NCBI GenBank assembly: GCA_963731125.1
Contig: CAVSVP010000007.1
Location: 310,001-374,000, forward strand
DNA from: CAVSVP01 sp963731125
GTDB taxonomy: Bacteria; Pseudomonadota; Gammaproteobacteria; Competibacterales; Competibacteraceae
DNA: 64,000 bases
Reading direction: 5' to 3'
Shown: positions 46,001-52,734 of the stretch, in pieces
Layout: each line of letters starts with the position of its first letter
How positions within the stretch are numbered: position 1 is the stretch's first letter
Made by a program: the position numbers and the translations under genes
Notes under the pieces: generated by a model
Told to the model about the DNA's origin: nothing
The model's database searches: none
What the model saw: only the letters and a program-made list of their open reading frames with translations

Positions 46001-46479
46001 GAGGAGCACTGTATAAAGTGATGGACAGTTCCCACGATTGGGATACCGAAGCTGCTCCTACCATTCAGATCGTTCAGAAAATTGGTAGCTCAGCCGGCCG
46101 GGCTTCCACGTATGAACAAGCACAATCTGCGGCAGGCAGTAAACGCCGGGCATTGCGTTTGGGTCGGGTGATCTTGAGCACCGGTCACCGCGGTGTGGAG
46201 AAACTGCTATTGATTCCAGTATTCGATGCCCAGAACTGGGTCTGCGAGAGGCTGGCGCTTTTACATGTAAACATCATTCCCCAAGCTTCACTCCAACAAA
46301 AAACGGCTCTGCTTAAGGAAATGGGTCTTTACGAAGATGCCTTTGAGGCATTCCAGGAAGTGAAACCCGCTGACAATTTTGCCGCCTTTTTGGAAGCTAC
46401 CTCGCCGCAGGATCTAATTTTTACGCCTTCGTTTAGAATCTTGGCTAGCAATGCTAATCACCGGGAAAGACTTTCTTAA
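43063..46479 (+). CDS. Giant GlmS-like protein (class II glutamine amidotransferase plus double SIS)
   Basis: 1138 residues against about 610 for GlmS. The class II glutaminase begins with the nucleophile Cys2 (MCGIAGF). It is interrupted by a helical insertion of about 130 residues before LEVRGRDSAGIAI (about residue 160), and continues with HTRWASNG and LNGDVDNYQQL. SIS domain 1 (about 515-660) has VTGQGTASVA, ISQSGTTTDT and VASTKAF. SIS domain 2 (about 695-830) has VVGNGPNKIAAEEIRIKLSE, but the isomerase loop usually reading ELKHGP is FTEDKKHID. A further 300 residues at the C-terminus match nothing I recognise and replace the GlmS tail with its catalytic Lys. GAGG lies seven bases before the ATG. 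A changed sugar substrate is inference. Confidence 0.85.
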   Translation: MCGIAGFLSNVAWTEETSLDWLDEIIADLNHIDIAEPQTERLEAITARLGTHFDALMRFPTHLAVVQYPEIRQQFEKLVTRLSQLESALSRSVVQRGRVTLHRESLRDYCWQVRAEVLENVNRTLSLLPPALAPDTIGRARHFVAWGIELALENLDRLEVRGRDSAGIAIQLTLNPMWSADVVPAPLRTELDRRTADTHADGGSVLIHTLQDGRQVCRFIYKVANLIGKLGDNGNNLRTAIREDALLWEVAKHTQTLGVIAHTRWASNGVINLANCHPVNASLTADEPGQCPLDTHVLGVLNGDVDNYQQLVLSAVESRHQMIPPAILTDAKIIPLLFRLDTAMNEPLDDRVLMLMRRLEGSMAIGLLHPGDPDHLYLAQKGSGQSLFATRANDGWLLASEVYGLAARARHCLPLVQIGQGGIQVTLAGDPESSLRARLIDTGEHIELTAEPIEIFSRDIFRGNYEFYLEKEIHEAPSSVRKTFEGRYLKSGRAVSFAAGEQKDLEPLMRRLSDPALPPVRRIMVTGQGTASVAAMGVAFLIQRVLEGTSIVVDWAKASELSTSFGNRRLADMIVVAISQSGTTTDTNRTVDLARGDGAWVHAIVNRRNSPLVRKSDSRLFTSDGRDVEMAVASTKAFYSQIAAGKLTALCLGQVLDTVDPNQLYDEILALESLPERIQEVLADEAKIAACAAAYAPRHRYWAVVGNGPNKIAAEEIRIKLSELCYRSIPCDFTEDKKHIDLSTEPLTLVIANDLPHLMAQDTAKEVAIFKAHNGKPIVFAALGESCFEPYAEATIYLPSVGAGLDFVVAAVAGHLWGFHAAKAIDRTGIAFRNVAAFMTASLEAPEQVDFIGLQTQIDALLKTIAEGNLEAAIPPRIVAQISQYLVHLTTVETDPAARRAILSDGIALMKTAYDELSRPIDSIRHQAKTVTVGISRPQKDIAPVLRRTLADLSIPEMSLAERDRQLLITLSPVLAGIVGGALYKVMDSSHDWDTEAAPTIQIVQKIGSSAGRASTYEQAQSAAGSKRRALRLGRVILSTGHRGVEKLLLIPVFDAQNWVCERLALLHVNIIPQASLQQKTALLKEMGLYEDAFEAFQEVKPADNFAAFLEATSPQDLIFTPSFRILASNANHRERLS

Positions 46480-46536
46480 ACTTGCTGCGGAGCGGAAAAC
46501 GCAACGCTAACTCATGGTTACAAGGGGCTGTAAAGA

Positions 46537-47775
46537 GTGCGCTGTGAAATCATCGCGGTCGGTACCGAGCTGCTACTCGGACAAATCATCGATACCAATT
46601 CGGCATGGCTCGGCGAGCAGCTAGCCTTAGCCGGTATTAACTCCTATTTTCAGACCAAGGTGGGCGACAATTTAGAACGGATCACGAGTGCGCTGCAAAT
46701 CGCCCTGCAACGTAGCGACGCCGTTATTCTCTGTGGCGGCCTTGGGCCGACTCAGGACGATATTACCCGCGAGGCCATCGCTAAAGTAATGGGAGTGCGT
46801 TTAGTCCGTGATAATCGGCTGGTAGAGCATATCCGCGAACGGTTCCGCTCCCGTAACCGAGAAATGCCTCTTAATAATCTGCGCCAGGCCGACGTACCGG
46901 AAGGTGCCTCGGTAATTCCGCAAATGCCCGGTACTGCACCGGGCTTAATTTGCCCCATGGCTAATAAAGTCGTTTATGCAGTGCCCGGAGTACCTTTCGA
47001 AATGCGTGAGATGGTCACCGGCACAGTGCTCCCTGACCTTCAGCGCCGGGCCGACAAACGGACCGTGATCAAAAGCCGCACTCTACGGACCTGGGGCCAG
47101 TCCGAATCTGGTTTAGCCGAAATGCTTGCTGAACGCATTGCTGAACTAGACCGGCTTGACAACCCAACGCTGGCATTTCTCGCCAGCGGTATTGAGGGAA
47201 TTAAAGTCCGTATCACCGCCAGGGCAACTGACGAAGCAGCAGCACTGCATCTACTTGATGCCGAGGAACATTATCTGCGGAACCTACTGGGACAGCTGAT
47301 TTTTGGAACTAACGAACAAACCATGGAGGCCATGGTGATTGAGTTGCTGCGCAATCACGGTTTCACACTTGGTGTTGCAGAAAACCTGACTGGCGGTCTT
47401 CTCAGTTCGCGCTTAACTATGGCACCAGGAGCCGACGACGTCTTTCGCGGTGCCCTCGTCTGCCGCGCTAATGCGATTCCGTTCACGCTGCTCAATATCC
47501 CGGAAGGATCGTTGCTGTCTCCGACAACGGTCAAAGCGGCGGCGCTAGGTATTAGCCGGTTGCTGGGTACAGACATTGGCCTGGCCGCGACCGGCGTGGA
47601 CGCTGCCGAAGATCAGAGCGAATATCCAATCGGCACCGTATGCTTAGGTTTAGCGGTCCGTGGCGAAGCCGAAGCACAGCAGTTACGTCTGCCTGGCCGC
47701 CGTGAACAGCTTCGCCAATTTACCGTGATCAGTCTGTTAAACTGGATACGGCTACGCATTGGGAACATGAATTGA
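46537..47775 (+). CDS. cinA: CinA-family protein with degenerate PncC domain
   Basis: 412 residues starting at GTG. The N-terminal COG1058/MoCF-like domain (about 1-170) is intact: VGTELLLGQIIDTN, LCGGLGPTQDDITREA, MPGTAPGL, YAVPGVPFEM. The C-terminal domain (about 262-412) corresponds to the NMN deamidase PncC, but its catalytic motifs are changed. AESCTGG reads AENLTGG, YSNEAK reads CRANAI, and GIAGPDGG reads GVDAAEDQ. The N-terminal ADP-ribose pyrophosphatase activity may remain; the deamidase is probably lost. E. coli YfaY is a similar case as I recall. It lies 57 bases after the GlmS-like gene. Confidence 0.9.
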   Translation: MRCEIIAVGTELLLGQIIDTNSAWLGEQLALAGINSYFQTKVGDNLERITSALQIALQRSDAVILCGGLGPTQDDITREAIAKVMGVRLVRDNRLVEHIRERFRSRNREMPLNNLRQADVPEGASVIPQMPGTAPGLICPMANKVVYAVPGVPFEMREMVTGTVLPDLQRRADKRTVIKSRTLRTWGQSESGLAEMLAERIAELDRLDNPTLAFLASGIEGIKVRITARATDEAAALHLLDAEEHYLRNLLGQLIFGTNEQTMEAMVIELLRNHGFTLGVAENLTGGLLSSRLTMAPGADDVFRGALVCRANAIPFTLLNIPEGSLLSPTTVKAAALGISRLLGTDIGLAATGVDAAEDQSEYPIGTVCLGLAVRGEAEAQQLRLPGRREQLRQFTVISLLNWIRLRIGNMN

Positions 47776-47808
47776 GAGACAACAGAGCTGTAAAACTTTC
47801 TGAGGACT

Positions 47809-48279
47809 TTAGGCGTTTTGTTTAATCCAGTTTTTGACTAACGCGTATAAATCCTGCGCATTCAATTCAGCGTTCGGCATATAGGGCGCGGTTTTCAAAA
47901 TATTCCCAGGGCCATTGATAAAGCGTCCTTTTCCCCCGGTTTCATCGAGAAAAACCAGCCAATTTATGCCACTAAGACCGGCCACGGTGCGGCGAGGAAA
48001 TCGTAACAAGGCAACCCGCCGCATTAACATGGACACCTCGGCGGCAAACCGAGAGGCATCCTTATCCTGAGCGAAGGCTTGGTAGATGTTAGCCAGCATA
48101 ACCAGTGCCACGCGTTGCCGGCGCCAGCGAGAATAACGTCGAAGAAGTCGCCGACTCAACGCTATCAGGGCCAGCAGGACCAGCAGCGCTATTATCCACC
48201 AGCCTGGTGCCGGTGGCCAAAACCCCGGCGGTGGCACATCATGAATATCGCGTAACTCTAACAGAGGCGCACTATTCAT
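47809..48279 (-). CDS. DUF4381 membrane protein
   Basis: 156 residues. A short N-terminus with the conserved LLELRDIHDVPPPGFWPPAPGW-type lead (Pro/Trp-rich) precedes one membrane helix at about residues 26-44 (WIIALLVLLALIALS). A basic stretch and a cytoplasmic helical domain with FPRRTVAGLSGINWLVFLDE follow. This is the usual partner of DUF58 proteins in MoxR/vWA operons. Its start overlaps the DUF58 stop by ATGA. It ends convergently with cinA. The vWA genes that normally follow are absent. Confidence 0.88.
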   Translation of the reverse strand: MNSAPLLELRDIHDVPPPGFWPPAPGWWIIALLVLLALIALSRRLLRRYSRWRRQRVALVMLANIYQAFAQDKDASRFAAEVSMLMRRVALLRFPRRTVAGLSGINWLVFLDETGGKGRFINGPGNILKTAPYMPNAELNAQDLYALVKNWIKQNA

Positions 48280-49286
48280 AGCTTTAAACTTGCATTGCTC
48301 ACTCTGCCTAACAGAGGACTTGCTAGCCCCCGGCGCAGACTTTCAGCCACATCTTCATGGGTCAGCAAGCGCAGTAGCGGTATAGCACGCTTGCGTAGCA
48401 ACTCTTGGAGCTGCCGCTCATAAGCGACGAAATGAGCTCGATACTGGTTGCAGAGCGCTAAGGACGTGGTATCTAAAATACGCGTGTCGTACCCATCTGT
48501 AACAGCATAATATCCTGGCGGCGGCGGCGCGAGTTCCAGTCCGTCGATGACTTGACAGGCGATGATGTCATTATGCTGACGCAGACGGGTTAGATGATAA
48601 TCGGCATCCGTACCTAGAGAATAAAAATCGCTTAAAATGAACACCAGACTCCCAGGTCTAACTACCCGCCGTAGGCGCCGCAATGCCTCGCTTAAGGATG
48701 GCTGCTCGCTCTTTGTGCATTCGCCCATTGGCTCCGTTAGAACGGTCAGCTTCCGAATCAGCTGCAAAACGCTGCGGCGACCTCCGCGGGGTCGGAGTTC
48801 ATAATGATCGCCATGACCGAATATAAAAGCACCTATCCGGTCGCCGTTTTGAATTGTAGCCCAACCTAACAGTACGGCGGCTTGCGCTGCAACCACGGAT
48901 TTAAAAGCCCGGCGGGTACCGAAAAACATAGACGGTCCCAAATCGACCATGACAATGATAGGTCGCTCCCGTTCCTCTTGATAGAGTTTTGTATGGGGGC
49001 GACCTGTGCGGGCTGTAACCCGCCAGTCCATATGACGAATATCATCGCCAGCCTGATAATTTCGGGATTCTTGATAGTCGATGCCACGCCCCCGGAACCG
49101 GGAAGCATGAGGACCCGCCGTCGCATAGGCGACTCGCCGACGACTATTTAGTCGAATTCCACCCGCTTGGAGTCGTAGTCGGATGAGTTCATCCACACTA
49201 ACCCGGACACCGCTAAAGAGATGGCTATCTTGTTCAGTCGAGTCGGTGCCTAACTTGCTACTCAAGCGGCGTAGCAGAGAAAACAT
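48276..49286 (-). CDS. DUF58 protein with vWA-like fold
   Basis: 336 residues with the DUF58 core RNYQAGDDIRHMDWRVTARTG and the vWA-like strand IIVMVDLGPSMFFG, where the MIDAS motif D-x-S-x-S is degenerate. LQLIRKLTVLTEP and LVFILSDFYSLG continue the fold. No membrane helix. In related bacteria it is part of a MoxR ATPase, DUF58, DUF4381, vWA operon linked to protein maturation or envelope stress. Here the MoxR gene is not upstream: only 126 bases separate the start from a broken gene. It overlaps the DUF4381 gene by four bases. Confidence 0.9.
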   Translation of the reverse strand: MFSLLRRLSSKLGTDSTEQDSHLFSGVRVSVDELIRLRLQAGGIRLNSRRRVAYATAGPHASRFRGRGIDYQESRNYQAGDDIRHMDWRVTARTGRPHTKLYQEERERPIIVMVDLGPSMFFGTRRAFKSVVAAQAAVLLGWATIQNGDRIGAFIFGHGDHYELRPRGGRRSVLQLIRKLTVLTEPMGECTKSEQPSLSEALRRLRRVVRPGSLVFILSDFYSLGTDADYHLTRLRQHNDIIACQVIDGLELAPPPPGYYAVTDGYDTRILDTTSLALCNQYRAHFVAYERQLQELLRKRAIPLLRLLTHEDVAESLRRGLASPLLGRVSNASLKL

Positions 49287-49412
49287 AATCTACGCTGTCA
49301 ATACAATCTGAGAGGTTTGTTACCAAAGCTGTTCGGCCAGTAAGCAAATCGGTTTATCCATAAGTCTAAAGCAATTACCTGCAATTTTGTTCTAAAATGA
49401 GGATAAATAGTA

Positions 49413-49822
49413 ATGCTTAACGTTATCGCAACAGTAGGCATTTTCAGTGTGGTTTTACTGCTGACTGCTAACGCCGCTACCCTTGAGAATCGAGATGGTG
49501 TCGAATATAATTATCAAATTACTATAGTGCCAGCCATATGAATTGATGCCGATAATTTTATTACAATCGTTGTTTACTAACGATTTGAAGCCTTGTAACC
49601 AGTATCAGGTCATTTGGCCGGCACTATACCAACAACCAACGAGTTTATGGAAGAATTGTCAGTGACGCCATAGTTTACGACATTTGTGACAACGCTTGTC
49701 GATTTTGTGACTACGGCTGCGATCTAACACTTTTGAGAACCGGTCAAACGATAAGGATACAGCGTGATGATTATATTGCTATCGAGAACGGGATCATGGA
49801 GGCGGGCGGCGTCGGTGACTGA
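49413..49822 (+). pseudogene. Small secreted Cys-rich protein gene interrupted by MITE-like element
   Basis: The ATG at 49413 gives MLNVIATVGIFSVVLLLTAN, a signal peptide ending near NAA-T, then TLENRDGVEYNYQI, where the 106-bp element enters at 49523. If 104 bases (one copy of the element plus one TA) are removed, the frame continues exactly as TTNNQRVYGRIVSDAIVYD. It runs on to a TGA at 49820, giving a protein of about 101 residues. The second half carries C-x3-C-x2-C-x3-C (DICDNACRFCDYGCD), suitable for disulfides or metal. As it stands the gene is truncated inside the element after about 42 residues. I do not recognise the family. Confidence 0.7.
49523..49628 (-). mobile_element. 106-bp MITE-like element, copy 2, inside a small gene
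   Basis: Identical over all 106 bases to the reverse complement of 9584-9689. It has terminal inverted repeats TATAGTGCCAGCC and GGCCGGCACTATA. It sits in the coding frame of the small gene at 49413. Restoring that frame by removing one TA-bounded copy shows that the element duplicated TA on insertion. The identity of the two copies, 40 kb apart in opposite orientation, points to recent transposition by a transposase encoded elsewhere. Confidence 0.9.
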
Positions 49823-49999
49823 AATAGCACTTGATAAAAAAGTTTGATTGATAACCTCGACCCCGTTGAGCGTTGTGAATCGATAGCAATAGCAAAGAAA
49901 ATGCCAAAATAACGTATACTTACGTGCAAAGCTAATTAAATCCATAGGCAAGGGATATTCCTTGCTTGCAAGACCAAGACCTTATTTTATTTATCCGGC

Positions 50000-50929
50000 T
50001 TAACGATCCAGCAGACCGGAAATCTTACGTAGAGCCATATTAAAGTCATCTCCTAAGGGTATGGCACCGATGACAGCTAGTTCTTTAGGATATTGGGACG
50101 TCATTTTGCCTCCAATAAATACCGGAACGTCGACTGAGCGTAACAATCGTGGCAGATCACTTTGCAACAACTGTTCTTTAATACAGGCAGAACCGGATAA
50201 AACGATTCCCCGACAGTGGGCCCGCTCTACTACGGAGGGTAATTCATCCAAAGGGGTATTGGCCCCCAGTAATAGGATTTGGAAATCCCGATCCATCGCA
50301 GACAACGAAAACAGTAGAATACCTACATCATGTTGCTCGCCAGGCAGACATGAAGCCAGCAGCTTCGGTCCTTTGAGATCGCGATTTAGGTGGTGAAATC
50401 GGGCACCCAGCTTGTTACGCAAAAAAACGCTGAAGAAATGTTCCTCGGCCACACCACCTTTTGACGTTTCCCAGCGCCAGCCTAACTCCCGCAGCAATGG
50501 TACGATCAGGCGACTGGTGACAATATCAACGGGGTATAAAGATAACGCTTCATTGTAAACTTCATTGAGGGCGCTATCGTCAAATCGAACAATGGCTTCC
50601 ATGAATCGCCGTTGGTAGCCAGTCCAAGGATCGAAACTTTCTTCCTGGTCAATTGTCTCTTGTACTTTCTCCGCAGTCAGCACCTTTCCCACCTGGCCGA
50701 TGGACATACCGCCTTCCAATAGAGCAATCACTTGATTGATAAAATCCACATCCGCCATGGTATAAAGCCGGTGACCCTTTGGAGTGCGTGTCGGTTTAAT
50801 GAGTCCATAGCGGCGCTCCCAGGCACGCAATGTCACCGGATTGACCCCGGTCAGGCTGGATACGGTACGGATGGGGATCAAGCCTTCACTGGGCAGAGTA
50901 CGGGAATCGTTGCGATGTTCCGTTGCCAT
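50000..50929 (-). CDS. MerR-family regulator with B12-binding domain (CarH/LitR-like)
   Basis: 309 residues from the ATG with AAAGG seven bases upstream; an ATG at 50965 adds 12 residues but has no ribosome binding site. The N-terminal MerR winged helix (about 15-85) has IRTVSSLTGVNPVTLRAWERRYG and HRLYTMADVD. A four-helix B12-binding cap follows (LLRELGWRWE, GGVAEEHFFSVFLRN with the Trp and Glu-His of the CarH type). The cobalamin fold has E-x-H-x2-G (GEQHDVG) in place of D-x-H-x2-G; the cobalt-ligand His is kept. CarH/LitR proteins are light-sensitive adenosylcobalamin repressors. Here it lies next to cobalamin genes and repeated palindromes. Confidence 0.9.
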   Translation of the reverse strand: MATEHRNDSRTLPSEGLIPIRTVSSLTGVNPVTLRAWERRYGLIKPTRTPKGHRLYTMADVDFINQVIALLEGGMSIGQVGKVLTAEKVQETIDQEESFDPWTGYQRRFMEAIVRFDDSALNEVYNEALSLYPVDIVTSRLIVPLLRELGWRWETSKGGVAEEHFFSVFLRNKLGARFHHLNRDLKGPKLLASCLPGEQHDVGILLFSLSAMDRDFQILLLGANTPLDELPSVVERAHCRGIVLSGSACIKEQLLQSDLPRLLRSVDVPVFIGGKMTSQYPKELAVIGAIPLGDDFNMALRKISGLLDR

Positions 50930-50965
50930 GGTTACACCTTTGTAAGCCGGTAAATGTTTGTACAT

Positions 50966-51066
50966 ATTCTATACTTAAACATATCATAAACCGGAAATAA
51001 AGGCTAATATTTATACCAAATGTATACGAAACAGGAGAAGGTTTCATATACTAATTTGCATACTTT
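50966..51066 (-). promoter_or_regulatory. Repeated palindromic operator-like sites before the B12-MerR gene
   Basis: Three related AT-rich partial palindromes lie at 50970-50984 (TATACTTAAACATAT), 51012-51027 (TATACCAAATGTATAC) and 51047-51063 (TATACTAATTTGCATAC). A looser fourth, GTAAATGTTTGTACA, lies at 50950-50964. Each is a TATAC half-site facing its complement across about five bases. Centre spacings are about 42 and 36 bases, near whole helical turns. They sit just upstream of the regulator, so autoregulation by the MerR protein is the natural reading, but binding is inference. Confidence 0.6.
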
Positions 51067-51107
51067 AAGGGAATGATAAAATTCAACAGCATATTGCGTC
51101 TAAAAGC

Positions 51108-51842
51108 TCAGCTTAAATCACCCCACAATACCTGCAAAGCGGCCAAGGCCGCTACGCTGGCAGTCTCAGTGCGCATTATCCGTGGACCCAGACCAATACC
51201 GGTAAAGCCAGCTGCTGCCGACATGGCGATTTCCTCGGGACTCAGTCCCCCTTCCGGGCCGATGAGTAAAGTGACGACACCGACCGGTCGCATAAGGGTG
51301 CCCAAGCCTTGCTCGGCTGACGGGTCCAACACGAGTCCAAAGTTTTGCCGGGGACAGCTATCTAGCCAGGCGTGCAGTTGGATAGGTTCCAGCACCGTCG
51401 GCAGACAGTTGCGCCCGGACTGTTCACAAGCGCCCGCCACAATGCCGCGCCAGTGCTGCAGGCGTCGCGCTAAACGCTCCCCCTTTAAGTTGACCACACT
51501 ACGCTCAGTCAATACAGGCAAAATACCATTAACACCCAGTTCTACGGCTTTTTGTAGGGTATAATCCATGCGCTCTCCCTTAGCTATGCCCTGCGCCAGT
51601 AATACCTTGAGAGGAGATTCCGTTTCACGGGCCACAAAAGCCTCTACGTTCACTGCGGCATTGCGCTGCTCCACGCTCGTCAGCACGGCGCGAAATTCGC
51701 CGCCTTGGCCGTTAAACAGCGTCAACGCTGCACCAGGTCTTAGACGCAATACCCGAACCACGTGATGAAAAGGGGTTTCTATCAAGTTAACGCTAATGCC
51801 CGTCCGCAGCGGAACCGGAAGATAAATGCGGGGAATCCTCAT
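51108..51842 (-). CDS. rsmE: 16S rRNA m3U1498 methyltransferase
   Basis: SPOUT-family enzyme that methylates U1498 in the decoding region of 16S rRNA. The 244 residues begin MRIPRIYLPVPL with a PUA-like N-domain (HHVVRVLRLRPGAALTLF). The SPOUT domain follows with AQGIAKGERMDYTLQKAVELGV, LTERSVV, the knot segment LLIGPEGGLSPEE and LGPRIMRTETASVAAL. All are diagnostic. It is divergent from xthA (106 bases between starts). The downstream MerR gene has its own long leader. Confidence 0.96.
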   Translation of the reverse strand: MRIPRIYLPVPLRTGISVNLIETPFHHVVRVLRLRPGAALTLFNGQGGEFRAVLTSVEQRNAAVNVEAFVARETESPLKVLLAQGIAKGERMDYTLQKAVELGVNGILPVLTERSVVNLKGERLARRLQHWRGIVAGACEQSGRNCLPTVLEPIQLHAWLDSCPRQNFGLVLDPSAEQGLGTLMRPVGVVTLLIGPEGGLSPEEIAMSAAAGFTGIGLGPRIMRTETASVAALAALQVLWGDLS

Positions 51843-51948
51843 GAATTTTGTAGTTCGGTAAAGATGAAAACGATATCATGGGTTGCTTTGTTGCGTTATG
51901 GTATCTCGTGTTAAGCTGCTTTCTCATATTAAGCAACCGCGTGAGATC

Positions 51949-52734
51949 ATGCTCAAGATTGCCACCTGGAATGTGAATTCGCTACGTATCCGCCTGCCTC
52001 AGGTACTAGACTGGCTACAAATCCAGCGGCCGGATATTCTTGCCTTGCAAGAAACTAAACTAATCGACGCGAATTTTCCCAGTGCTGATTTTAAGGCGTC
52101 GGGCTATCACACCGTCTTCGCAGGTCAGCGCACCTACAATGGAGTCGCGCTCCTAAGCCGCTTTCCCTCCGTCGATATAGTAACCGACTTGCCCGATCTG
52201 GACGATCCCCAGCGACGCGTATTGGGAGCCACCGTCAATGGGCTACGGATACTCAATTTGTATGTGCCTAATGGCCAGGCAGTAGGAACCGATAAATACG
52301 CTTACAAACTGGCATGGCTGGACAAATTGGCGGATTACTTGCGTAAGCAGCTTGCCATTTATCCGCAGCTTGTCGTATTGGGTGACTTTAACATTGCACC
52401 GGAAGATCGGGATGTTCACGACCCGGCAGCATGGACAGGCAAGGTATTGTGCAGCGAACCGGAGCGCGCTGCACTGCGGCGACTGCTGACCTTAGGTCTA
52501 ACGGACATCTTGCGCCTCTTTGCCCAAGAGAAAGCCGTCTTTAGCTGGTGGGATTACCGAGCCGGCAACTTCCGTCGTAACCATGGCCTGCGCATCGATC
52601 TTATTTTGGCTAGTGTTACCTTGGCTCAAGTTTGCGCTAGCTGCCAAATAGATAAAGCACCCCGAAGTTGGCAACGACCTTCCGACCATGCCCCAGTAGT
52701 GGCGGAATTTGCCGTCTCGAGTGTGAAAAACTAG
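51949..52734 (+). CDS. xthA: Exodeoxyribonuclease III
   Basis: AP endonuclease and 3' repair exonuclease. From the ATG chosen here it has 261 residues (MLKIATWNVNSLRIRLP). The frame is open back to 51883, but the extension is outside the fold. Catalytic motifs are LALQETKL (metal-binding Glu), FAGQRTYNGVALLSR, LGDFNIAPEDRDVHDP and the terminal SDHAPVV. All active-site residues are present. The stop TAG and the opposing cobL stop share the palindrome CTAG at 52731-52734, so the two genes overlap tail to tail by four bases. Confidence 0.95.
   Translation: MLKIATWNVNSLRIRLPQVLDWLQIQRPDILALQETKLIDANFPSADFKASGYHTVFAGQRTYNGVALLSRFPSVDIVTDLPDLDDPQRRVLGATVNGLRILNLYVPNGQAVGTDKYAYKLAWLDKLADYLRKQLAIYPQLVVLGDFNIAPEDRDVHDPAAWTGKVLCSEPERAALRRLLTLGLTDILRLFAQEKAVFSWWDYRAGNFRRNHGLRIDLILASVTLAQVCASCQIDKAPRSWQRPSDHAPVVAEFAVSSVKN

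Noticed and set aside
49724..49951. 75-codon minus-strand frame opposite the broken small gene
   Set aside because: Shadow of the restored plus-strand gene; no start signal.
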